The notes beneath the pieces are model-generated. The model was not told the origin of the DNA. It worked only from the letters and a program-made list of their open reading frames with translations, and ran no database searches. The position numbers and the translations under genes were made by a program. Of a stretch of 64,000 bases of DNA, positions 18,778 to 27,347 are shown in pieces. The number at the start of each line of letters is the position of its first letter. Within the stretch, counting starts at the first letter, position 1. The DNA comes from Hondaea fermentalgiana (lineage: Eukaryota; Sar; Bigyra; Thraustochytrida; Thraustochytriidae): the NCBI GenBank assembly GCA_014084085.1, contig NPFB01000010.1, positions 62,001-126,000 on the forward strand, written 5' to 3'.

Positions 18778-19500
18778 ATGGCCGCGGCGGGGCGCCGCCT
18801 GCACGTGCAGGAGCTGGATGTCGCCAGCGCCGAGGGGGACATCGACAAGGACCGGCTGCTGGAGCGCCAGCAGACCGAGCTGCTCGCGGCGCAGGAGCGA
18901 GCCGCCGACCTCGAGCTGCAGCTTCGCAGGGCCCGCGAGAGAGAGGCCCATCTTGTCCTGGCCGCCGCCCCCAAGGGCGACTGCGTGTCCCCGACACTGC
19001 TGCCGTTCAAGGAGAACATTAGCTCCTTCTCGTCGTCGACGTCGTCCATGTCACAACTCTACAAGTGGGGCGAGCGCGAGCTGCAAAATAGTCAACATGC
19101 GCTTAAACAGGCACAGACCCGCGCAGGTTCGCTCGAAAAAGAAGTGAGCACTCTTCGCGCGCGTCTCCACGAACTCGAGACGCGCGTGCAGGATCTCGAG
19201 GCAGAAAACCGCGTCGCCGTAGACTATATGCTTCGTCAAAAGGTGTATACACAGCGCGGGCCTTGCGACGAGCCGGACGTGGTCGCTGAGCATGTACACT
19301 TTCTGCAGACTCTCTTGAAAGAGAGGAAAATCAACTTTCCCGTCACACACGTTCGCGAAAATGTATATCTCTTCCGCGACACAGAGCTTGACCTCGTCGT
19401 GCATCAGGGTCGTCTCCTCGTACGCACAGAGGATGGCAACCTTCAGGACTTTCTTGAATTATTGGCAAAACGGCCCGCTGCGTCGCCGCTGAAAGTGTAG
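18778..19500 (+). CDS. Coiled-coil protein with GAR-like C-terminal module
   Basis: I place the start at the ATG at 18778 (MAAAGRRLHV...), giving 240 residues; an upstream in-frame ATG at 18601 would add 59 Cys/Arg/Gly-rich residues that overlap the divergent promoter. Residues about 20-62 and 95-150 are heptad-rich coiled coils (Leu, Glu, Arg, Gln). A Ser-rich linker lies between. The C terminus (about 180-232) is compact: FPVTHVRENVYLF, a short strand pair, GRLLVRTEDG, then DFLELL. That pattern resembles the Gas2-related (GAR) module found in microtubule-binding and ciliate coiled-coil proteins, but the match is by eye and weak. A cytoskeletal role is possible. It is convergent with the spermidine synthase gene. 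Confidence 0.6.
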   Translation: MAAAGRRLHVQELDVASAEGDIDKDRLLERQQTELLAAQERAADLELQLRRAREREAHLVLAAAPKGDCVSPTLLPFKENISSFSSSTSSMSQLYKWGERELQNSQHALKQAQTRAGSLEKEVSTLRARLHELETRVQDLEAENRVAVDYMLRQKVYTQRGPCDEPDVVAEHVHFLQTLLKERKINFPVTHVRENVYLFRDTELDLVVHQGRLLVRTEDGNLQDFLELLAKRPAASPLKV

Positions 19501-20141
19501 AGACCATTCCTGCCTTACTTTCCTCGAAAAGCACCGAGAAAAAAAGAAAAGGAGAGGAGAAGATGGGAGAAGATAAAAGCTTTCGAGAGGTTCTTTTCAT
19601 ATGTGTGTGACAAAGATGAGCAAGGGCGAATGTTGCGGCCGGGTAGAATGCCAGGATTGAGCCATCCGAATGGGACTCTCTGGCTCTGACGCAAACCCAG
19701 CAGCATCGCTGCAAAGCTCCGGAGGAGGAAATTTACAAAACGGGTAATCTTTGCATATTTCTTCATGCTCTCTGCCTTTCAATTCCCTTTTCAAAATCGG
19801 CGTGTTGTCTTTTCGTGTTTCGAATTGGCTAACTTTTATCAATGGGTAGCACCGTGACTAAGATTACATGTTTGATCTCCAAGTATACGCGCAGCGCATC
19901 TTGCGGAAAAAGAAAAGAAGAGAATGAGTCCATTTTTGTGAAAAGAAAAGCTCGAATACAAGAGAACATCAGCGGCTCGTTGCAAGGTCCCGGACTTTTT
20001 TTTTCAATTCTTTTTCCGAAGGTAATTTTGTGTTTCGTTTTGAGGGGTAGGGGTGGGGGAATTGAAAATCGATTTGTGGTATGTATATCTACGACCATGT
20101 CGAAAGGCGTCGACGGCGAGCAAGAAATACATGAGCAGAAT
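19501..20141. other. Convergent intergenic region; no gene seen
   Basis: Separates the stops of the coiled-coil gene (+) and spermidine synthase (-). AT-rich compared with the genes, with A- and T-runs that fit 3' UTRs. No frame here shows family features. Confidence 0.5.
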
Positions 20142-21131
20142 CTAGCGCGACGAAGAGGACGCCACGCGATACGCGATGAAACCCAAGGCAAGGGCTCCAA
20201 GTGCCGCCAAGGTCGCAGCACCATTTACATGCACAGAAACCTGATGACGCGCCACACTCGCCTGTTTGCGGGCCGGGCCAATCACGTCCTCGGCAAACTT
20301 GGGCAGCACAAAGGCCGCGCGATGGGCCTCCTCGCTGTAGTATCGCAGACCCTGGAGCTCGCAAGATCGGCTCGGAACACTCAGCTGCGCCGCAGGGTTC
20401 CGCGAGCACATAACAAATCCAATCTGCCCACTCGGATACGTCGGCACAGTTGCGTAAGAATAATTCACAGTAGGAAACAGAGTTCCGCATCGCTGCATCA
20501 TGTCCTTGATCAGAGGGAGGTGCAGCCACATGCACTCACCAAGGTTGATGAAGATGCCGTCCTCGGGGTCGAGGCGGTTCCGCGCCTTTTCGAAAAAGTC
20601 CGCCTCGTAGAGCGTCTCCGCAGGGCCGACCGGGTCGCTCGAGTCCACAATGATTACATCAAACACCTTCTTTGTCGTCTCGAGAAACTTGGCACCGTCC
20701 TCGTGCAGCAGCGTGACGCGCGGGTCGTTGAACCCAGTCGCAATGGTGTCGCCGAGGAACTTCTTTGACAGCTCCGGAACTTGCTCGTCAATCTCGCACA
20801 TGACAATCTCCTCCAGGCATGCGTGTCGGCACAGTTCGCGCACCACGCCTCCGTCTCCTCCACCGATCAGCAGCACGCGGCGCGGGTTAGGGTGCGCGAA
20901 CAAGGGCAAATGGGTAATCATCTCCTGATACGAGAACTCGTCGCGCTCCGTGAGCTGGATCACTCCGTCCAGGACGAGCACCTTGCCGTACGTCGCGGAC
21001 TGGAACACCAAGACATCCTGCAGACGCGAGCGCCCCTCGTGCAGGATCTCCTTCACCTCCAGCGACATGCGTTGGCCGGGCCACATCACTTCGGACTCCG
21101 TGAACCATCCATTGCGCACCCGCGACGTCGA

Positions 21132-21172
<41 letters not shown>

Positions 21173-21221
21173 TTCCCGCCTGCATCTTTCTCTCTCTGCT
21201 CTTTCTCGCGCGCTGCGGCAA
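20142..21221 (-). CDS. Spermidine synthase with C-terminal membrane anchor
   Basis: Transfers the aminopropyl group from decarboxylated S-adenosylmethionine to putrescine. All family landmarks are present: WFTE near residue 39, a YQEMITHLP segment (98-106), the SAM-site loop GGGDGG (120-125), CEID (142-145), HEDGAKFL (173-180), and catalytic DSSDP (193-197). GECMWLH replaces the usual GECQWLH. The normal enzyme ends near residue 310 here. This one continues with a linker and then a hydrophobic Ala/Leu/Gly helix (about 335-354) and a short tail (RVASSSSR), exactly the layout of a tail-anchored membrane protein. Spermidine synthases are normally soluble and cytosolic. The true start is probably Met13, before a polyserine run encoded by a trinucleotide repeat. 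Enzyme identity very secure; membrane anchoring is inference. Confidence 0.95.
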
Positions 21222-21824
21222 ACCTGGCCCTCGACTCGGCTCGACTCGACTCGACTCGACTCGAGCTCAGCGATCCGACTCTGCTGCGCTCCAATCCAGC
21301 TCCAGCAAACAGTCAACCAATGGCCACTGGCTGCCGCGACCCATTTGACGCGCATCGAGACTGGAACGTTTGGAATCTCTAAAGCGGCTGGAGCCAAAAA
21401 ACAAAAACCTAGTAAATCGCGGGGCCTTCACCTTTTCGTTTTATCTATCCTATTCGATCCAAGGAGATGGTGTTTGAGAACCAAGACCAAGGCCAGGACC
21501 AAAACCAAGATCAAAATCTTTCTGATGAGCATAGCCACTATCCTTTCTTGAGCTCAATGTGTAATGACAGCTAGCTACAGCACATTTGATCAGGAAACAA
21601 CAAAACGAAGGGTGCATATTGGGCAGAATTGCAAGACACCTTCGGCGCTATAAGTAAGAAAAGATAGCCAGGAGATTCTTATTCTTTATGTGAATTTCTT
21701 TTGAATGAAGAACCGGCACCGACAGGAGCTTACGGGTCGCAAGCCCTTGATCAGAAATCAAGACATGGATAAAGCAAGGCCCAGGGCCCCCAAAAGTCTG
21801 TCTTTGTTCCCAAAGAGACACACA
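21222..21824. other. Intergenic, with simple repeats
   Basis: Spermidine synthase promoter side and the 3' flank of the G8 protein gene. It holds a (GACTC)n array at 21237-21264 and a degenerate ACCAAG/ACCAAA hexamer array at about 21478-21515. No gene seen. Confidence 0.6.
21237..21264. repeat. (GACTC)n microsatellite
   Basis: Five to six pentamers just upstream of the spermidine synthase start. Confidence 0.85.
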
Positions 21825-24800
21825 TCACGCATTAATGCTAGCTATACTTGTGCTAGATTTCGCTTTTGTACATGGAAGGAGTCCCGGTCGGCGCTTGACG
21901 AGGATCACGCCTGCCACGAGAATCACTACTGCTGCTGCAGCCGCGGCGCCGGCAACTGCAGCAACCGGAAAGTCAGCATTGTTCGCACCATTGTTCATGT
22001 CAACCTTCATGCAATAGTGGCTGTCACTCGAGGAAAGCTCGCAGCCATTCGCAAGCAGGGTGACCTGACCTCCCCACATGATGGGCGGAATTCGCATTCC
22101 ATTGTTTTCAAAGTATGTGGTCCCCAACACTCCATCAGCGGGAGGCTCGGAAAAGTCGAGGGATTCCATCCGTTGCTGCACCAAACGCAGATGCAGAAGC
22201 TCGCTCGAGCTGTCATAGTAATACAAATCACCATTGCCTTGACGAACTTCATCCACCGAACCCGCAGCAGTAAACTCGTGCCGACACGTTGACCACTCCT
22301 CGTAACACCAATACGCAGCGTCGTAGAAAATCTCAAAGCTCGTACCCACGGGATAAGGCAGTGCGACCATGACAATGTCAGCCTCGTCAATCTGCATAAA
22401 TGTAAAGTTCGCCTGGACAGGGCTGCCCGCATCGAATTGAATCAGCCATCCTGGGCCATCGGTCGGTCCCGTGACCACTGTGTTTACCGATAGAGGCAAG
22501 CCCACTTCGTCGGGGCTACCCTCTTGACCTAAGTGAGTCACGGACCCGATGCGTGGACAGTCTTTCCGAGGCGTTTCGCCGTTTCCACAGACTTGGTCAC
22601 TGTCAAAGGCCTCGCGAATAATCGGATTGTGATCGATCGTAATGCTCGCCACCCCGCGCAATTTGCCCGTCTCGGGAGAGATACGGTCACATGTATACCA
22701 TTCGCCACCTAAATCAGTAATCAGCTCACACGTGTCATCGATGCGCCACCACTCGATACCTTCGCGCGCCGCGCCAATGAGCTTGGGCGCGCTCGCGTCG
22801 GGAATTCCGCTCTCGCGAAAAACAGTGCCATCGTAGTCGTACCAGGACGCCAGATATCCACTGACAGAGAGATATTCATCAACAGAAGGGCGGACAAGAT
22901 TGCTGCGATTCACGGATTCGTAGCGAATATTGCGCGTTGCTTGAAGCACGCCAGGCACGTACCGATCGCTGTGCGTGAGGAACCTCCAAACCGGCGAACC
23001 CCCCATGCCACAATTGCGAAAAGTAAGGCCATCAATCTCGTGCATTTGCGCTGTATCGTACCACTCGAACCCAACATGATCTCCAAACCATCGCGCTGCG
23101 AACCAGTGCGAGGTTGGGCTTGGGTTTTCAGGGAGAAACACTCCAGTTTTGCACACCGTCAACATGTTTGTCACAAAGTGGATGCCCAGAATTGCTAACG
23201 CGCGAGTCGTATCATGAGCTTCGAGGCCGCGAATGGTCGACCGCTGTCCCCACATGTTTAGTCCCCAGTTGGAAAGGAAGACCTTGGTATTGTTGAACTC
23301 CAAGGGGCACTCAACATACCTGTCCGTTTCCATGCCGTCTTCGGGCTCGGCAAGACACATGGTCGACCGGCCAAAGATTTGCCGCCCAGGATTGTACACG
23401 AGCGCATCCGAGACATCGTCTTGATGACCCAAGAGTCCACCCACGTAGATGCATGACGCCATGACCCACCAGAACCCAGAAGAGTGACAGCTGTTTCCAT
23501 CAAACTCGAGAAACGGGCGTTCGTGTGGCGCCAGATTAGGCGCCGGATCGACGTTTCGAAAGTTCATGATGGGTCGTTCCAATTTCACGATCGCAATGCC
23601 AGCGTAGCCACCACTCATGGCGTTCCCCACGTATCGGTTTGCGCAATTTGTAATGTATAGTCCACTCGCCGTCGTATCGGCGGGCTGGGTCAAGTCCTCA
23701 CTGCTGCTCACATCATCCATGAATTGCGCAAATGCTGTGCGCGGCGACTCCATGAAATGCACGTGAGCGCCCAAGTTGTACGCAATGGTGTTGTTCTCTT
23801 CCACGCCGTCTTCTCCCGTATAGTAGCACTGTCCAATCGCGTCGTATGCAACATTATCTTGAAGCAACGTATTGTTCGTACCGTGAATTGTGGCGCATCG
23901 GTAAAATGAATGGTAGATGCTCGAGTGTTTGAGGTACGATTCAGAACCACTCTCTCCCATCAGATGCAGGTGAAACGGGTATCGTGCAAGTTGATTTGTC
24001 TGGCCCATTCGGTACAGCTGAACACCCTCAAATCGTGCTGCTGCATTTTCCCCCATGGCGATCGTGTGCCCACCGTACCCTGTTAGGAAGCGTCCTTCGC
24101 ACGGATACTCCCCGAGCATCTCATCGTAGCATGGCGTCATGTCATCGTCTGTAGGTTCCGATGACGGGTCGCCTTGGATGACAATGTTGCGCGTCAAAAG
24201 GCCCACCTCCCCCTGGTACTCCGGACCGCCATAATGCGTGTACTCCAGCGCAGTGTCGAGAGTCACGCTCGAGAACTCCCCGCTTACGGCCACATTTGTG
24301 ATCGTGCGGACTTCATTTCGATGCCAGTCACGCGCATCCTTGATCTCGGTGCCGGTAAGGACCACCTGCTGACCAACTTGCCAGTTCACGCGATGCTGCA
24401 GATAAATTGTTGTGTCCGAAGCATTAGCTGTTGACGCGAGACGCGTCCAGGTCGGATGGTAGATTGCTCCGTGGATGTCCAGCACACCATTGCCTTGCGC
24501 CACGAGTCCCTTGTACTCGGGCGCTGCGGGCAAGGTCGTTGGGCGCTCTCCGTGGAGGGTGATGGTGATGGAGCTGCTCAGACGGCATGTCTCGGAGCCC
24601 ATGACGAGCTTTCCCAAGACGAGAATGCCCCTCGCGCCGAGGCTGATGTCTTCGTCTGCGAAAATTAGTTCCGACGTCTCTGGCACCGTGATGATTCCAA
24701 AGACATCTCCGGCCGTCAACGAGCATCCGCCCACAATCACGCGCGTATTTTCTGGCAAGACGATATCCTCGCCGTCGCCTGGCACGCTACCTGAGGTCCA

Positions 24801-25175
24801 TGTTGCGCTGTCTTCCCACGCCGAAAGTCCTGCTTCATCGTGAGGGCAGGCGTCTTGCGCGTCCCAGTTATCCGGTGGAGAGTTTGGTGTGTACCTGAGC
24901 GACACCACCTCGCTCGCCGCCGCCATCGACACCAGATCTGCGGTGTCAAAGCCAGAATCTGCCGGGTACTGCGGCGCGCCCGGTGCGACGCTCGGCACGC
25001 ATTGCGCGCTGGCCTCGTGGACCACCATGGCCGCCACAAGCAGCACGCCCAGCGCAGTCAGCCTCCTCCTCCTCATCATTATCGTCATCGTCGTCGTCGT
25101 CGTCGTTCTTTTATCGTCACCGATCAGGGTTTGCTTTGCCCAGCTGCCAGGCTCGGGTTGTTGCACGCTCAACAT
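21825..25175 (-). CDS. G8-domain beta-helix cell-surface protein (CEMIP/TMEM2-like)
   Basis: The frame is 1116 residues. The likely start is Met30, Met33 or Met34, which puts the Arg-rich n-region directly before a hydrophobic signal core (about 39-52) ending ASAQ. Residues about 118-245 form a G8 domain (W-x-x-G-x-V-P-G-D-G-E-D-I-V pattern, strand-rich, with conserved glycines). The next about 550 residues have the His/Asn/Gly-rich strand pattern of a right-handed parallel beta helix (for example NNTLLQDNVAYD, NTIAYN, NCANRYVGN). A single transmembrane helix near 1069-1093 and a short basic tail finish the protein. The architecture matches CEMIP/TMEM2-type surface proteins, some of which act on hyaluronan, and PKHD1-like proteins. 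In a protist, polysaccharide binding or cleavage at the cell surface is plausible. Domain call secure; enzymatic activity unproven. Confidence 0.85.
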   Translation of the reverse strand: MLSVQQPEPGSWAKQTLIGDDKRTTTTTTMTIMMRRRRLTALGVLLVAAMVVHEASAQCVPSVAPGAPQYPADSGFDTADLVSMAAASEVVSLRYTPNSPPDNWDAQDACPHDEAGLSAWEDSATWTSGSVPGDGEDIVLPENTRVIVGGCSLTAGDVFGIITVPETSELIFADEDISLGARGILVLGKLVMGSETCRLSSSITITLHGERPTTLPAAPEYKGLVAQGNGVLDIHGAIYHPTWTRLASTANASDTTIYLQHRVNWQVGQQVVLTGTEIKDARDWHRNEVRTITNVAVSGEFSSVTLDTALEYTHYGGPEYQGEVGLLTRNIVIQGDPSSEPTDDDMTPCYDEMLGEYPCEGRFLTGYGGHTIAMGENAAARFEGVQLYRMGQTNQLARYPFHLHLMGESGSESYLKHSSIYHSFYRCATIHGTNNTLLQDNVAYDAIGQCYYTGEDGVEENNTIAYNLGAHVHFMESPRTAFAQFMDDVSSSEDLTQPADTTASGLYITNCANRYVGNAMSGGYAGIAIVKLERPIMNFRNVDPAPNLAPHERPFLEFDGNSCHSSGFWWVMASCIYVGGLLGHQDDVSDALVYNPGRQIFGRSTMCLAEPEDGMETDRYVECPLEFNNTKVFLSNWGLNMWGQRSTIRGLEAHDTTRALAILGIHFVTNMLTVCKTGVFLPENPSPTSHWFAARWFGDHVGFEWYDTAQMHEIDGLTFRNCGMGGSPVWRFLTHSDRYVPGVLQATRNIRYESVNRSNLVRPSVDEYLSVSGYLASWYDYDGTVFRESGIPDASAPKLIGAAREGIEWWRIDDTCELITDLGGEWYTCDRISPETGKLRGVASITIDHNPIIREAFDSDQVCGNGETPRKDCPRIGSVTHLGQEGSPDEVGLPLSVNTVVTGPTDGPGWLIQFDAGSPVQANFTFMQIDEADIVMVALPYPVGTSFEIFYDAAYWCYEEWSTCRHEFTAAGSVDEVRQGNGDLYYYDSSSELLHLRLVQQRMESLDFSEPPADGVLGTTYFENNGMRIPPIMWGGQVTLLANGCELSSSDSHYCMKVDMNNGANNADFPVAAVAGAAAAAAVVILVAGVILVKRRPGLLPCTKAKSSTSIASINA

Positions 25176-25916
25176 CCAATCTAGGGCGCTGCGCCGAGAT
25201 GGCCGACCAGCTGGTCGTCACGAAGGTGCTCTCGTCCTGCACTTGGCCGCGCTGCACTACTTTACTGTTAGTGGACACTAGCATTACTTGTAGAAGAGGG
25301 GAGCTGGCGGGTGCAGTGGGTTTATAGCTGGGCCTGGCTCGCCATCGAGAGATGGCCCAGGCGGACAAGTCGCTCTTGCTAAACATTGGCACATGCACCT
25401 CGGCGAGACAGTAGGTACGACGTAGAGATGCACCGCCTGCTGGCTGGCTGCTGGCCGAGAGACTACTACTGTAAATGCAACCAGCAGCAGCAAGCCATGT
25501 CTCCGGCACGCGCGCCCCAGATCCGGCCCGGCCCGGCCCGGCCCGACTCGGCTCCGCTCGGCTCCGCTCGGCGGTGATGGCGACCAGGCTGCTGCGCATG
25601 GTCGCAAGTGACGCGAAAGGTGCGCGCGAGGACATAAAAGGGTGTGCGCGAGGACACATCAGGGTGTGCGTGGGGACCCCCGCGCGAGGTTTGGACCCTC
25701 TCGTCTCCGGCCGGCAGACTTGCAGAGAAACGCGATCTTGCGCGTCCAGAGCGAGCTTGGGCGCTCCGGTCCGCCTGCGCGAGGGCGCGAAGATGCAGAT
25801 GCACGCCCGTGCAGACACGCATCGAGGAAGAGGGAAGTAACGGAGCGAGGAAGCGGGGAAGAGAGGAAGCGAGGACGCAAGGACGCGAGCAAGCGAGGAC
25901 GCGAGCAAGCAGCGCC
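25176..25916. promoter_or_regulatory. Divergent promoter region, G8 protein / alpha-beta hydrolase
   Basis: About 740 bp between two divergent starts. It contains GGCCC and GGCTCC short tandem runs (25520-25575), two near-copies of an 'AGGGTGTGCG' element (about 25638 and 25661), and a GCGAGGACGC/GCGAGCAAGC array immediately before the hydrolase ATG (about 25865-25912). No TATA element is evident. Confidence 0.45.
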
Positions 25917-27194
25917 ATGGCGCACCGTGTGCGCAGGCTGGCGGACCAGCTGAGGCCGCAAGCTTGTATTGGCGAAATGGAGAACCGCCAGGTGGAAAAT
26001 GAGACCAAGGTGACCTACGTACGCAAGCCCATTAAGATCGTCTTTGAAGACAAGACAGCGGCCGACGAACGGTATGGAGGCAACGGCGACGTCGCGATTC
26101 TCGAAGGCGAGCTCCTCGAGCCCCAGAATGTTGCGAGCAAGTCCGTCTTTGTCTTTATGCATCCCAGTGGAATTCAAAACCTGCTGCCTATGCCTGTCGC
26201 CATGGCCCGTGCCGGTCTGCATGTCATCACCTGCTGCAGTCGGTACCCGAACAACGACTCTTGTCTTATCATGGAAAAGGTCGCCATCGACCTCGGTGCT
26301 TGCGTGAAGCACGCAAAGGAAAAACTCGGGTACGCCAAGGTCGTTCTTTGTGGCTGGAGCGGCGGTGGATCGCTCTCCTCCTTTTATCAGGCGCAAGCCG
26401 AGCGCCCTACGATCCAGAAAACCCCCGCAGGCGACTCTGTCGATCTCACCGCGGCAAACCTGCCTCCTGCGGATGGGCTGTGCATTCTCGCTGCACATAC
26501 GAGCAGGGCCAAAATCTTTACAGAATGGATTGATCCCAGCGTCCTTGACGAGAGCGACCCGTCCAAGCGCGATCGGGACCTCGACGTCTTTGACCCGGCC
26601 AATCCCAATCAGCCGCCCTACTCTCCCGAGTACATTGCGCGCTTCCGACAAGCGCAAATCGAGCGCAACCGCCGCATCACGCGCTGGGCCAAGCAGCAGC
26701 TCGCAAAACTCGACGAGGCTACGTCCCAAGGGCCTACGGACTGGCGACGCGCTCGTCGGGACCTCGCTTTTACAGTGCATTGCACACAGGCGGACCTTCG
26801 CCGTCTCGACACGACCATCGAGCCGAATGGGCGCGAAGCGACGCCGCTTGATACCCTTGCTGCCGAGAATCACTCGCCTGTTGGACTTGCGCGCTTCACT
26901 ACATTGCGCAGCTGGCTTTCACAGTGGAGTTACGATGATTCCAAGGCAGACGGGCCTCTGAGTCTCACCACTGTCGAGTGCCCCGTTCTCGTCATGGCCA
27001 ATGAGGCCGATCATCTTGTGCCTGGATCGCACCCCAAGGCCATGTACGATGCTGTTCGTCATAGCCGCAAGACTTTTCTTGAGATCGAGGGTGCCACGCA
27101 TTACTATTTTGGACAAAAGCAACTCATGGCTTCAGCGATTCAACGCATCAAGACGTGGCTGCGCCAGCAGGATCTGCTCGAGTCTCAAGTTTAA
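25917..27194 (+). CDS. Alpha/beta hydrolase
   Basis: I start at the ATG at 25917 (MAHRVRRL...), 425 residues; an upstream ATG at 25644 would add 91 Arg-rich residues translated from the repeat-rich leader. The catalytic triad is visible: nucleophile S148 in GWSGGG, acid D365 in NEADHLVPG, and H395 in GATHYYFG. HPSG (about 82-85) is the oxyanion-loop strand end. The insert between the nucleophile and the acid, with several Arg-rich helices (about 220-290), would form a lid. No signal peptide or transmembrane helix, so probably cytosolic. The substrate is unknown; the family includes esterases, lipases and C-C hydrolases. It is convergent with the WW-domain gene, 153 bp apart. Confidence 0.85.
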   Translation: MAHRVRRLADQLRPQACIGEMENRQVENETKVTYVRKPIKIVFEDKTAADERYGGNGDVAILEGELLEPQNVASKSVFVFMHPSGIQNLLPMPVAMARAGLHVITCCSRYPNNDSCLIMEKVAIDLGACVKHAKEKLGYAKVVLCGWSGGGSLSSFYQAQAERPTIQKTPAGDSVDLTAANLPPADGLCILAAHTSRAKIFTEWIDPSVLDESDPSKRDRDLDVFDPANPNQPPYSPEYIARFRQAQIERNRRITRWAKQQLAKLDEATSQGPTDWRRARRDLAFTVHCTQADLRRLDTTIEPNGREATPLDTLAAENHSPVGLARFTTLRSWLSQWSYDDSKADGPLSLTTVECPVLVMANEADHLVPGSHPKAMYDAVRHSRKTFLEIEGATHYYFGQKQLMASAIQRIKTWLRQQDLLESQV

Positions 27195-27347
27195 TTTTTC
27201 TCTCTATTTTATTGTCTTTCCAATTGTGAGAACGCAGCTTTACATCTGCTGTCTGCTTGCATACTCGATTAACGGCCGACAAGCATCAACAGAAAGAGGA
27301 CTTTGAGCGACAGGGGGGGATTTCCAAAAATGAAATTTAATCTTTGT

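Noticed and set aside
25659..26873. 404-residue open frame antisense to the alpha/beta hydrolase
   Set aside because: Fully overlaps a gene with an intact catalytic triad on the other strand and has no motif of its own.
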